Origin: an uncultured Mobiluncus sp.
GTDB lineage: Bacteria > Actinomycetota > Actinomycetes > Actinomycetales > Actinomycetaceae
DNA length: 64,000 nt
Direction of reading: 5' to 3'
NCBI RefSeq assembly: GCF_902488535.1
Contig: NZ_CABTWO010000007.1
Coordinates: forward strand, 1-64,000
Below, piece by piece: positions 8,084 to 16,222 of this stretch. The notes beneath the pieces are model-generated. The model had not been told where the DNA came from and did no database searches. It saw nothing but the letters and a program-made list of their open reading frames with translations. The position numbers and the translations under genes were made by a program. The first letter of the stretch is position 1. Every line of letters starts with the position of its first letter.

Positions 8084-8727
8084 TGAAGAAGAAGCTACTG
8101 GCTCTGGCAGCCGTCCTGGCGATGGGAGCGAGTCTCAGCGGCTGTGGCGAAAACCCGGACAACCAGGCGAAGCCGCAGGACTCCAAGCCGGCGACGACTG
8201 GGCAGGAACAGCCGGAAACCCCCAGCGATCCTAATGTTGTGGGTATCAAGGAGATTCCGGTTGGGGATTCTGGCGAACAAACCAACGGGCCGCTGAATGT
8301 AAACGTTGTTTATTTCCAGGCTGTCGATATGGAGCACGGCTCAATGAAGATGCCTCCGGCTTCCGAGTCCGATATGCACTTTGAGATTGACGTTTCCACC
8401 AATGAAAAGGCCGAAGAATTCGGATACCCGGCCGATTCATACCTGCCCTACCTGGACGATTTGAAGGCCACAGTTAAGGATCAAAAGACCGGTGAGGAAA
8501 CTGATTTGGGCACCATGATGCCGATGATCGCCGTTGACGGTCCTCACTACGGTAACAACATCAAGCTCAAGCCCGGTCTGTACGATGTGACCATCACCAT
8601 CCCCTCTCCGGAGGACAAGTTCATGCTGCACACGGGTAAGGATTCCTCCGCGGTCAAGGGCCGTTTCTGGAAAGAACCGCTGAAGTTCGAGTTCAAGAAC
8701 TGGCAGTGGGACGGGCAGATTCTCTAA
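8083..8727 (+). CDS. P19/FetP-type periplasmic iron-binding lipoprotein
   Basis: The lipobox (LSGC near residue 21) predicts membrane anchoring on the outer face. The mature protein carries the P19/Tp34 family pattern: a Met/Glu/His site (MEHGSMKMPP near 85-94), SDMHFEIDV (near 98-106), a GPHYG loop (near 163) and FMLHTGKD (near 184-191). These residues bind copper or iron in P19. Family knowledge: P19 works together with an FTR1 permease, which directly precedes this gene and overlaps it by one base. It most likely delivers Fe to the permease. Confidence 0.9.
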   Translation: MKKKLLALAAVLAMGASLSGCGENPDNQAKPQDSKPATTGQEQPETPSDPNVVGIKEIPVGDSGEQTNGPLNVNVVYFQAVDMEHGSMKMPPASESDMHFEIDVSTNEKAEEFGYPADSYLPYLDDLKATVKDQKTGEETDLGTMMPMIAVDGPHYGNNIKLKPGLYDVTITIPSPEDKFMLHTGKDSSAVKGRFWKEPLKFEFKNWQWDGQIL

Positions 8728-8737
8728 GTAGATTTCA

Positions 8738-10012
8738 TTGCTCAAGTTATTTGTTGTCGCCCTCCGCTACGGGCTGCCGCTATTCGTGCCGCTGGCAATC
8801 TTGCTGGCAACACGACCGCACACCCCGATGGAACGCCGAGTCGTAGCTCGGATTACCACCGTGGTGTTGGTGGTGGCAGCCCTAGCGGCGGCGACACTGG
8901 CATGGTTTCGACTGAATACAAACCTGATAGACGTTCCCACCATGAACTTCTATCTGGTTCCAGTCATGCTGATTTGTTCCCTAGGTTTCCTGGGAATGTC
9001 GTGGTGGTTCGGACCTGCCGACCTCTATGACATTAAACAGAGTGCTAAACATCGGGCACTGCTGGTAGTCTCGCTGTTGACTGCCGTCAGCATCATCATC
9101 AATTTCGGCTTTGAATACGCATTTTCGACCGATGAAATTGTGCTGATGGGGTCCTCTCCGTTAGAAACGGAATCGCTGGCGCGTTTTGCCGGATTTGCGT
9201 TTGGGACGTTGCTGGTGGTCGTCGCCGGCTGGGCCTACGTGCGCGCCACCAGGTTGGTTCCCGCCATGGTGCGTTTGGCAATCACCACCGCGGTATTTTT
9301 GGTAGTTATCGGTCCGCGCTCCATTCTGCTGTATCAACAGCTCGCCGCACGTGGTTTCCTGCCACGGTCACGAACCATCTTTGAACTCGTGTTGTGGATT
9401 CAAAATGCCAACACCGTCATACTGCTGACCCTGGTGGTGCTGACCGCCATTCCTGGCATCATCGCCATTTGGTTCGGTTCCAAACCCGTCAACATTTCCG
9501 GCCCCGAAGCGCGTCTAGCGAAAGCGGATCGGATTACCCGCCGTCACTTTTTGGAGCTGGCCTTGGGTGGCACGGTTGTTTTCGTTACTGCCTTGACCGT
9601 TGGCAAGCGCGTGGCGGAGGCTGTTCCGGAGTTATCCCCGATAGAGCCTTCCACCGTGAAAGGAAATGTGGTTTCCGTCAGTCGGGAGCTGGTGTCTGAT
9701 GGACACCTGCATCGGTTCGCCTACGTGACCAAGGACGGGACGCAAGTTCGTTTCATCGTCATTCAAAAGAACGCCGTGGCTTACGGTTGCGGTCTGGATG
9801 CCTGCGAAATCTGTGGCGAATCCGGTTATTACGAGGACGGCGGGAAAGTCATTTGCCGGCGCTGCGGGGTCATGATGAACATTCAAACTATTGGCTTTCC
9901 CGGTGGCTGTAACCCCATTCCGATTAAGTATGAAGTGGGCCCGAAAGAATTACGGTTTTTTGCTGACGAGCTGAGTGGGCACGCCAAAATCTTTAAAACC
10001 AAAATAATCTAA
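8738..10012 (+). CDS. DUF2318 Fe-S-type membrane protein
   Basis: 424 aa with about seven to eight membrane segments over the first 260 residues, another hydrophobic stretch near 275-290, and a C-terminal extracytoplasmic domain. That domain contains CGLDACEICG, then CRRCG and a final Cys (GGCNP), the DUF2318 cysteine pattern thought to hold a metal or Fe-S centre. The start is the TTG at 8738, 10 nt after the P19 gene, with only a weak ribosome site. In Campylobacter (Cj1660) this family sits in the same order after FTR1 and P19. An electron-transfer role in ferric reduction is inferred. Confidence 0.85.
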   Translation: MLKLFVVALRYGLPLFVPLAILLATRPHTPMERRVVARITTVVLVVAALAAATLAWFRLNTNLIDVPTMNFYLVPVMLICSLGFLGMSWWFGPADLYDIKQSAKHRALLVVSLLTAVSIIINFGFEYAFSTDEIVLMGSSPLETESLARFAGFAFGTLLVVVAGWAYVRATRLVPAMVRLAITTAVFLVVIGPRSILLYQQLAARGFLPRSRTIFELVLWIQNANTVILLTLVVLTAIPGIIAIWFGSKPVNISGPEARLAKADRITRRHFLELALGGTVVFVTALTVGKRVAEAVPELSPIEPSTVKGNVVSVSRELVSDGHLHRFAYVTKDGTQVRFIVIQKNAVAYGCGLDACEICGESGYYEDGGKVICRRCGVMMNIQTIGFPGGCNPIPIKYEVGPKELRFFADELSGHAKIFKTKII

Positions 10013-10033
10013 GGCTCTAAGGTATAAGTTTCC

Positions 10034-11335
10034 ATGTTCTTTTTCAGGATGATTTTCAAGGCGTTACGCCGCCAGGTCGGTAAACGCCTCATGATTGCGC
10101 TAACGATTTTCTTAGGGGCGGGTCTCACAACTTCCATGCTGTCGGTCATGCTGGATGTCGGGGATAAAATCAAACAGGAACTTGGCTCTTACGGTGCCAA
10201 TATCCAAGTGCTACCGCAAGGAAAATCCGTAGTTTCCCAACTCTATGATTTCGAGGATACGGATAGCTCGACGAATTCCCAGTCCGGAGCGTTGCAAGAA
10301 TCCGAGCTGGCGAAACTGAAAACCATATTTTGGGCTTACAACATCGAAAACTTTGCTCCGTTCCTGGAAACCAAGGCAGATTCCTCAGGCCAAGACGTTG
10401 ACGTAGTCGGGACCTGGTTTCGCAAGAAGCTAGCCATCCCCACCGGGGAAAAAGTCGATACAGGCATGGCGGATATGCGCGACTGGTGGGAAGTCCAAGG
10501 CAGTTGGCCGAAAGCCCCCGACGAAATCATGGTCGGAACGAAACTGGCCCAGCAAAACGGCTGGCACCTGGGGGACTCTCTGACCTTGAAACCCCCGCCC
10601 GGAATAGCTGGCTCCGCACCCAGTCCAACCTTGACTATCAGCGGTATCTTTACTTCCGGTTCCAATGAAGACCGGCAACTGTTTGCGGATTTGAGCGTAG
10701 CTCAGAGCCTCTCGGGCCGTCCGGGCCAGGTCGACCGGGTCGAGGTGCGGGCTATCACCACGCCGGAAAATGACTTGTCCCGCCGCGCTGCCCGCGATCC
10801 CAGCTCACTATCTCTGGAGGACTGGGAAACCTGGTACTGCACCGCTTACACGTCCTCAATCGCCTATCAGATTGAGGAAGTCATGAGCAACGCCGTGGCC
10901 ACCCCCGTCCACCAAATCGCTGACAGCGAGGGCACGATTCTGGAAAAAACCCAGCTCATTATGACTTTGGTGGCGATTTTAGCCATGGCGGGTTCCGCTC
11001 TGGGCATTGCTAACCTGGTGACCGCTTCGGTGATGGAACGTTCCGCCGAAATCGGGCTGATGAAAGCTTTGGGGGCGCGCAATCTCTTTGTGGTGCTGAT
11101 GATTTTGACGGAAACCTTCATCGTGAGTCTGGTCGGGGCCGCGTTCGGATGTGTGGGCGGAATCGGTTTGGCCCAACTGGTCGGCCACCTGGTATTTGGG
11201 GTCAGTATCAATATCCGCCCGGTGGTGTTCCCCCTGATGGCGGTCATCGTGGGGCTGACGGTTTTGCTGGGCTGTTTACCTTCAATCCGGGCGCTGGTGA
11301 CTTTGCAGCCGGCGCGGGTCCTGCACAGAAAGTAG
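10034..11335 (+). CDS. ABC transporter permease, FtsX/MacB-like (iron locus, first)
   Basis: 433 aa. One N-terminal membrane helix (about 18-40) is followed by an extracytoplasmic MacB-core domain beginning GANIQVLPQG, and three C-terminal helices (about 313-335, 352-380 and 395-415). The 'SAEIGLMKALGARN' FtsX motif follows the first of these three. The next gene encodes a paralogue with a matching GANLVVLPQG motif, so the two probably form a heterodimer, as LolC and LolE do. It lies between the DUF2318 gene and its partner in the order known from P19 loci. Confidence 0.88.
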   Translation: MFFFRMIFKALRRQVGKRLMIALTIFLGAGLTTSMLSVMLDVGDKIKQELGSYGANIQVLPQGKSVVSQLYDFEDTDSSTNSQSGALQESELAKLKTIFWAYNIENFAPFLETKADSSGQDVDVVGTWFRKKLAIPTGEKVDTGMADMRDWWEVQGSWPKAPDEIMVGTKLAQQNGWHLGDSLTLKPPPGIAGSAPSPTLTISGIFTSGSNEDRQLFADLSVAQSLSGRPGQVDRVEVRAITTPENDLSRRAARDPSSLSLEDWETWYCTAYTSSIAYQIEEVMSNAVATPVHQIADSEGTILEKTQLIMTLVAILAMAGSALGIANLVTASVMERSAEIGLMKALGARNLFVVLMILTETFIVSLVGAAFGCVGGIGLAQLVGHLVFGVSINIRPVVFPLMAVIVGLTVLLGCLPSIRALVTLQPARVLHRK

Positions 11336-11341
11336 GCGGGA

Positions 11342-12505
11342 ATGAACTCACACAAACGCATGTTCGTGCGCATCATCTGGAAAGCCTTTGCGCACCGTTT
11401 CTCCCGGGTCCTGATTGCTTCCCTAGCAATCGCGATGGGCGCCTCCACTCTTTCCGGGTTGGGGCTGGTGGCGGTGACAGTTCCCGACTATATCGCCAAG
11501 GAACTGCGCTCTTTTGGGGCAAACCTGGTGGTGCTGCCGCAAGGCTCCAACGTCATTACTCCGGAAACGGTGTCTGCCATCGACCGGCAGTGCGGCGAGA
11601 GCCTGTTGGGGCGGGCCGGCTACAGTTACGGTAACCTGCTCTACGGTCAGCAGCCCGTTCCCCTCATGGTGACGAAATTTGCCGACGCCCGGTCGGTGCG
11701 ACCCTACTGGTCAATCGAGGGGAAAGTGCCGCAGGGCAGCGAACAGATCCTGTTAGGGGTGAACCTGGCGGAAAAATTCCGTCTGCACGTCGGTGACCTG
11801 ATCGGCCTCAAGGTGGCGCAGCTGCGGGAAAACACCGGCGGGGACGACTCGGGGGATGCCAACCGGGCTGGCAAACAGCTGGAAATCTCCGGGCTGCTGC
11901 GCACCGGCGGTCCCGAGGACGACCTGGCGGTGTTGAGTCCGGACAGTTACACCGCTATGGGTGGGGTTGCCGACCACTATGGTTTGGTGGAATATTCCCT
12001 GAAAGGTGATACTTCCCAATTGAGCGCTTTAGCGAAAACCATCGGAAAAAAGGTTAACGGGGTTGACGCTGAAGTGGTGCGTCGGACTACCCAAAATGAA
12101 ACCCGCATTGCCCATACTCTAAGCAACCTAATTTGGTTGGTCAGTATTATTATTTCCGCCCTAATGCTCATTGCAGTATCCGCGACACTGAGTTCGATTG
12201 TTTCGGAACGCGCCCGCGAGATTGGGCTGAAAAAGGCCTTAGGGGCTTTGAGTAAGGACGTGTTCACGGAGCTTATCGGGGAATCGATACTGTTAGGGAT
12301 GTTCGGAGGCCTCTTGGGAGTGCTGCTGGGAATTGGACTGGCCGATTACATATTGCAAAGAGTTTTCCTGGCACGAGTAGAAATTAACTGGATAATTATA
12401 GTCCTCACAATTGTGTTTTCGGTAGCAGTAGCGGTTATCGGTTCTCTGTGGCCGGCTAAACGTATTGCCCGAATTAATCCTATAAATGTTCTTGGTGGAG
12501 AGTGA
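11342..12505 (+). CDS. ABC transporter permease, FtsX/MacB-like (iron locus, second)
   Basis: 387 aa, with the same architecture as the preceding permease: N-terminal helix about 20-43, extracytoplasmic domain, and three C-terminal helices (about 270-292, 313-335 and 350-370). The FtsX signature REIGLKKALGA is present. It starts 6 nt after the preceding stop with a weak GCGGGA site, suggesting coupled translation. It probably pairs with the first permease and the ATPase that follows. The last third is noticeably AT-richer than the rest. Confidence 0.88.
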   Translation: MNSHKRMFVRIIWKAFAHRFSRVLIASLAIAMGASTLSGLGLVAVTVPDYIAKELRSFGANLVVLPQGSNVITPETVSAIDRQCGESLLGRAGYSYGNLLYGQQPVPLMVTKFADARSVRPYWSIEGKVPQGSEQILLGVNLAEKFRLHVGDLIGLKVAQLRENTGGDDSGDANRAGKQLEISGLLRTGGPEDDLAVLSPDSYTAMGGVADHYGLVEYSLKGDTSQLSALAKTIGKKVNGVDAEVVRRTTQNETRIAHTLSNLIWLVSIIISALMLIAVSATLSSIVSERAREIGLKKALGALSKDVFTELIGESILLGMFGGLLGVLLGIGLADYILQRVFLARVEINWIIIVLTIVFSVAVAVIGSLWPAKRIARINPINVLGGE

Positions 12506-12512
12506 GAATGCT

Positions 12513-13253
12513 ATGGCAGATAATAATGATGAACAATTGATTTATCGAGTCGAGAAGGTGTCTCGAAAATACGGCGAGCTGGCGGCGCTGGATAATGTCA
12601 GCCTCGATGTGACTCGCGGCGAGTGGCTCTCGGTAGTGGGGCCGTCCGGTTCGGGCAAGTCAACCTTGATGAACATTTTGGGCTGCCTGGATTCCCCCAC
12701 CGAAGGACTGGTTTACCTGGAGGGTGAGCGTCTGGACAAAATGGGTGAACTGGAATTGGCTGCCGTGCGCCGCCGCAAGATTGGCCTCATCTTTCAACAG
12801 TTCCACTTGGTCAAACACCTATCCGCAGTGGAAAACGTGATGATGGCCCAGTACTACCATTCCCTCCCTGATGAAGCCGAGGCGATGGAGGCACTAGACC
12901 GGGTGGGCATGTCCGCTCGCGCCACTCACCTCCCTCATGAACTGTCCGGAGGGGAGCAGCAGCGCGTGTGCGTGGCTCGTGCCCTCATCAACCACCCCTC
13001 CGTCATCCTGGCCGACGAGCCGACTGGAAACCTCGACGAGGCAAACGAAAACATCGTTATCGACTTCTTTTCGCAGCTGCATCGGGAGGGCACGACCCTG
13101 CTGGTCGTCACCCACGATGCCAACGTCGCTCGGCAAGGGCAGCGCCAAATCATTTTGGAACACGGAAAAATCGTCAGCGAAGTAAAAAATCAGCCGCATA
13201 CTTCCGCGGCAGGCGCGCAGGAAACGTCGGAAACGGGAGGGAAAGATGCGTAA
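12513..13253 (+). CDS. ABC transporter ATP-binding protein (iron locus)
   Basis: A single nucleotide-binding domain of the LolD/MacB type: Walker A GPSGSGKST (about 42-50), signature LSGGEQQRVCVARAL, and Walker B VILADEPTGNLDE. The C-terminal tail of about 25 residues is polar. I chose the ATG at 12513 because the upstream in-frame start at 12486 lies inside the permease gene and GGAGAGTGAGA precedes this ATG. Its end overlaps the next gene by 8 nt. Confidence 0.92.
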   Translation: MADNNDEQLIYRVEKVSRKYGELAALDNVSLDVTRGEWLSVVGPSGSGKSTLMNILGCLDSPTEGLVYLEGERLDKMGELELAAVRRRKIGLIFQQFHLVKHLSAVENVMMAQYYHSLPDEAEAMEALDRVGMSARATHLPHELSGGEQQRVCVARALINHPSVILADEPTGNLDEANENIVIDFFSQLHREGTTLLVVTHDANVARQGQRQIILEHGKIVSEVKNQPHTSAAGAQETSETGGKDA

Positions 13254-13674
13254 AACGACCGCGGGGGCACTGCTCGCAATCGGCATGGTCGCCCTCAGCG
13301 GCTGCGCGACTTACCCAGCGGCCTCAACTTTGCCCGATGGCCAATATGCAGGCAGCTCGCAGCCCGAAGAGGACGGTACCGTCGGCAAAATTCGCTTCAC
13401 GATTAAGCACGGTCAGGTGGTTGACGCCGAGTTTCGTCTCTATGACAAAGACGGGACGGTACATGACGAAAATTACGGGAAAACCGCCAGCGGCGGGATA
13501 GACACGGAGTTCTACCAGCGCGCCCAAGACGCTATAAGCGCTGAACAGCGCTATGTGCAGCAGTTCCAGAGGACCGGGGATCAAAATAAGGTCGATAGGG
13601 TGGCCGGGGCGTCCTTGTCGCATCGGCTGTTCCTCGACGCGGTTCAGGCGGCTATGGACGCCGCGCAAAAGTAG
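13246..13674 (+). CDS. FMN-binding-domain lipoprotein
   Basis: 142 aa: lipobox LSGC near residue 20, then a single FMN_bind domain. The C-terminal motif VAGASLSHRLF fits the covalent flavin site (S/A-G-A-x-x-S/T) that ApbE modifies. GGGAGGG precedes the start. The neighbour is the modifying enzyme ApbE, 6 nt downstream, so the protein is expected to carry covalent FMN outside the cell. In the Campylobacter version of this locus thioredoxin-like genes occupy this position. Here a flavin carrier does, consistent with extracytoplasmic ferric reduction (inference). Confidence 0.88.
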   Translation: MRKTTAGALLAIGMVALSGCATYPAASTLPDGQYAGSSQPEEDGTVGKIRFTIKHGQVVDAEFRLYDKDGTVHDENYGKTASGGIDTEFYQRAQDAISAEQRYVQQFQRTGDQNKVDRVAGASLSHRLFLDAVQAAMDAAQK

Positions 13675-13680
13675 GCGTTC

Positions 13681-14577
13681 GTGCACCTCGCGCAGACTTT
13701 GCACGGAGAAACCGCGATTACCTTCGCGGCGATGGGGACGCTGGTGTCGGTCTCGTGGCGCAGTGCTCCCCAGGTCGCGGAAGTCCTGAGGGTGAGTCTG
13801 CCGCAAAGGGTGGAGCAGTTGGAGGACGATCTGTCGCGGTTTCGGGCGGATTCTCCCGTGAGCCGCCTGAACACCGAGTGGACGGATGTCGGGCCGCACT
13901 GTGCCGCGGTGTTTCGGGCTGCTCAGGTTTGGTCGCAGCGTACCGGGGGGTTCTTTAAACTATTTCCGTGCCTGGGTGTGGGCGCCGAAACGCTGCAGTT
14001 GCGGGGCGAACAGGCTCGTCTCACCGACGGTGTGGGGTCTGGGGGGCTGGATTTGGGAGGTATCGCGAAAGGTTACGCGGCTGCGCAGCTGGCTTCCCTC
14101 ATTGCACAATCGGGCGGCAGCGACATCTTGGTGTCGTTTGGAGGTTCGTCGATTGTGGCGCCGGATCGCCGGGCCACCATTAGGGTGCAATCACCCTGGA
14201 CAGGCTCGGAATTCTTGGGAAACCTGCAGATAGAAAACGAGTCCCTGTCCTTTTCCGCACTGCCGCAAACCCAGATTGTTCCCAGTCTGGTGCGCAGCCA
14301 CATTCGCGGTCTGGACGGGCAGCTCGCGTTTACTGATATTTGCGCGGCACTTGTGGTGGGACCTGACGCGATGGGTTGCGAGGCTCTCTCTACCGCGCTG
14401 ATTGCGGGGGGCACGCCTTTGCTGCACGATTTGACTGAAAAGGGCGTCCTGGGAGCGTCGTATCGCGCCCTCGCCATGACTTCCAACGGGAGGGTGTTTG
14501 CCGACCCCGCGCTACAGTTGAGTATTACGTTAGATTTGCCCGAACCGCTGCCACTGAGCCCCGTGTTGGCGGACTGA
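13681..14577 (+). CDS. apbE: FAD:protein FMN transferase (ApbE)
   Basis: Transfers FMN from FAD to Ser/Thr of target proteins. Visible family features are FAAMGTLVSVSW at the N-terminus, a central GGLDLGGIAKGYAAAQ block (about 120-136), VSFGGSS, and a C-terminal DICAALVVGPDAMGCEALSTALIAGG block. The length (298 aa) is close to family norm. There is no clear signal peptide, which is unusual for ApbE since the target here is a lipoprotein; the true start might lie elsewhere. It starts at GTG just after the FMN-binding lipoprotein and closes the operon before a terminator. Confidence 0.85.
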   Translation: MHLAQTLHGETAITFAAMGTLVSVSWRSAPQVAEVLRVSLPQRVEQLEDDLSRFRADSPVSRLNTEWTDVGPHCAAVFRAAQVWSQRTGGFFKLFPCLGVGAETLQLRGEQARLTDGVGSGGLDLGGIAKGYAAAQLASLIAQSGGSDILVSFGGSSIVAPDRRATIRVQSPWTGSEFLGNLQIENESLSFSALPQTQIVPSLVRSHIRGLDGQLAFTDICAALVVGPDAMGCEALSTALIAGGTPLLHDLTEKGVLGASYRALAMTSNGRVFADPALQLSITLDLPEPLPLSPVLAD

Positions 14578-14578
14578 C

Positions 14579-14611
14579 GCCGCAACGGGCTGGTGCGGCC
14601 CGGCGGCTTTT
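14579..14611 (+). terminator. Terminator of the iron-uptake operon
   Basis: GCCGC and CGGGC (interrupted by an AA bulge) pair with GCCCG and GCGGC around a 7-nt loop, followed by TTTT. It begins 2 nt after the apbE stop codon. A weaker 6-bp hairpin (CCAAAC/GTTTGG) follows at 14625-14640. Confidence 0.7.
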
Positions 14612-14710
14612 GCTCAGCCGGTAGCCAAACCAAAGTTTGGCACAGAGCCTACAATTTACCTAAACGCTCCCGAGGGTGAGCGCGAACCCCAGGAGGCGGA
14701 CTGAACGTAA

Positions 14711-15340
14711 ATGTGTGACTGTGCAGGAAACCTCGCGGCCGTGCCCGACGCGGTGGTGATTTTGGCAGGAGGGACCGCGAAACGTTTGGGCGGGGTGTCT
14801 AAACCCGATTATCGGGTCGGAGGCATCAGGCTTATTGATTGGGTTTTTGCTGAAATCGAGCGCACTAGGTGCTCAGGTCGGGTGGTCGTGGTCGCTCCTG
14901 AGCACCTGTCGGTTCCCCCCGGGGTGGTGCTGACATTGGAAGATCCCCCTCTGGGCGGACCGCTGGCGGGCCTCAATGCCGGGGTGTCTCAGTTGGGGGA
15001 CCTGCCAGATTCCGCGGTGGTGGCAGTCATGCCTTGTGACGCTCCGCTGACCCCAAGATTGTGGGGGCGCTTGTGCGCGCAGTTCGCGGACTGTGTCGGG
15101 GCGGCGCCAATGGCGGACGATGGTGAAACGCGGCTTCAGTACCTGCATGGTTGCTACCGGCTGGGCGCTTTGCGGGGACTACCCCAAGTGCGTAACCGGT
15201 CAATCCGCAGCGGTTTTTCCCGCCTGGAGGTGGCCGCGGTGGCGGACCCGCAACATTATTGCGCGGACGTCGACACGCCCCAAGACGCGCGTGAACTGGC
15301 GGCGCGTCTAGAAATTCCCCCCGATGTAGTTGAGGCTTGA
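14711..15340 (+). CDS. mobA: Molybdenum cofactor guanylyltransferase, MobA-like
   Basis: A nucleotidyltransferase that adds GMP to molybdopterin. Visible features are LAGGTAKRLGGVSKPDYRVG near 17-37 (NTP-binding LAGG), a GGPLAGLNAG block, MPCDAPL (metal-binding Asp) and a closing VDTPQDARELA. AGGAGG lies about 14 nt before the ATG, rather far, so the GTG two bases later or another start remains possible. It lies upstream of narK/narGHJI, whose NarG needs the bis-MGD cofactor made by this enzyme. Confidence 0.85.
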   Translation: MCDCAGNLAAVPDAVVILAGGTAKRLGGVSKPDYRVGGIRLIDWVFAEIERTRCSGRVVVVAPEHLSVPPGVVLTLEDPPLGGPLAGLNAGVSQLGDLPDSAVVAVMPCDAPLTPRLWGRLCAQFADCVGAAPMADDGETRLQYLHGCYRLGALRGLPQVRNRSIRSGFSRLEVAAVADPQHYCADVDTPQDARELAARLEIPPDVVEA

Positions 15341-15350
15341 TTCTCAGAAA

Positions 15351-15425
15351 CCGCGTTCCATTTTTGAAGTACGGTTCATTTTTTGCCCAATTTCTGTGGA
15401 TTTATGAACTGTGGTTCATTTTTCT
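15351..15425. repeat. Three imperfect direct repeats around GGTTCATTTTT
   Basis: Related units occur at 15351-15365 (cgcgttccattttt), 15370-15384 (tacggttcattttt) and 15410-15424 (tgtggttcattttt), in the gap between convergent mobA and the MoaB-like gene. They are too regular to ignore, but I know no matching element. The T-runs may aid termination. Confidence 0.4.
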
Positions 15426-15478
15426 GATGGTGACCCCCGCCACGGCTCGCTCCCGGGCGGCACCCTCTCAGCTGGCCC

Positions 15479-15979
15479 TTACGCCTGGGTCTGGTCAAGC
15501 TGTTCAATGATGTAATGCAGCAGGGGGAGCACCACCTGCAAGGCATCCGTGACCCCGCCCGAGGAACTGGGGCAGTTCACAATGACCGCCCCACGAGAAG
15601 TCCTGGAAGTCACCCCGACTACAGCACGAGACAACACCGATTGCGGCGTGTTTTTCAGCCCTACAGCGCGAATCTGTTCGGCAATCCCCGGCAACTCCAC
15701 ATCGCACACCGCCAGAGTTGTCTCGGGCACGATGTTTCGGGCGGAAACCCCGGTAGAGCCCACAGTCACGATGAGGCGCGCACCGGCCTGTTGCGCCCGT
15801 TCAAACTCGGCACGCAGGGGAGCGGCGAGGTCATCGATGACTTCCTCGCGGATTACCTCAATCCCAAAGTCGCTCAGCAGTTCACGAGCTTTGGTGGCAC
15901 CTTTCGGTGGTTTATCGCCGCTAACCACTCGTGAATCAACAGTGATGATGGCCGCGGTTACCTGAGAATGCTCTGCCAC
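15479..15979 (-). CDS. MoaB/MogA-like molybdopterin-binding domain protein, divergent
   Basis: A single MoCF_biosynth domain (166 aa). The GTG at 15979 was chosen because AGGAGG lies 5 nt upstream; a longer frame reaches 16015. Usual MogA/MoaB motifs are altered: GGTG is GSTG, the RD of the active loop is RN (SARNIVPE), and PGSPGAV is replaced by CPSSSGGV. A canonical paralogue (48430-48957) is present elsewhere in the window, so this copy may bind molybdopterin without adenylylating it. It converges on mobA and lies back to back with narK. Confidence 0.75.
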   Translation of the reverse strand: MAEHSQVTAAIITVDSRVVSGDKPPKGATKARELLSDFGIEVIREEVIDDLAAPLRAEFERAQQAGARLIVTVGSTGVSARNIVPETTLAVCDVELPGIAEQIRAVGLKNTPQSVLSRAVVGVTSRTSRGAVIVNCPSSSGGVTDALQVVLPLLHYIIEQLDQTQA

Positions 15980-16222
15980 GATGACCTCCTGAACCCGAAA
16001 TCTCCATTTACGCATCTGCTACGTAGCTAAATTACTACCAGTTTATAGCCGCAAACGACACGTTTCTGGCTCTTGGTGCCGACGAATCGAGGTTGATTAC
16101 CTGGTTAAACGCGGTTACATGACCTGGATTTTAAAATCTGCCAAAGAAACGTTTAACTCTGTTAGCTTTTAGACAGGTGTTCAATAAATGCCATAGTGGC
16201 TCATGAATCAATGGGGAGAAAA

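Noticed and set aside
14641..14710. Structured-looking leader before mobA, considered as a molybdenum-cofactor riboswitch
   Set aside because: Only a short CGCTC/GAGCG hairpin is seen; the conserved elements of the Moco RNA motif could not be matched.
16080..16222. Possible FNR-type site before narK (TTGATTACCTGGTTAA)
   Set aside because: Only the left half fits TTGAT-N4-ATCAA; the right half does not, so I did not annotate it.
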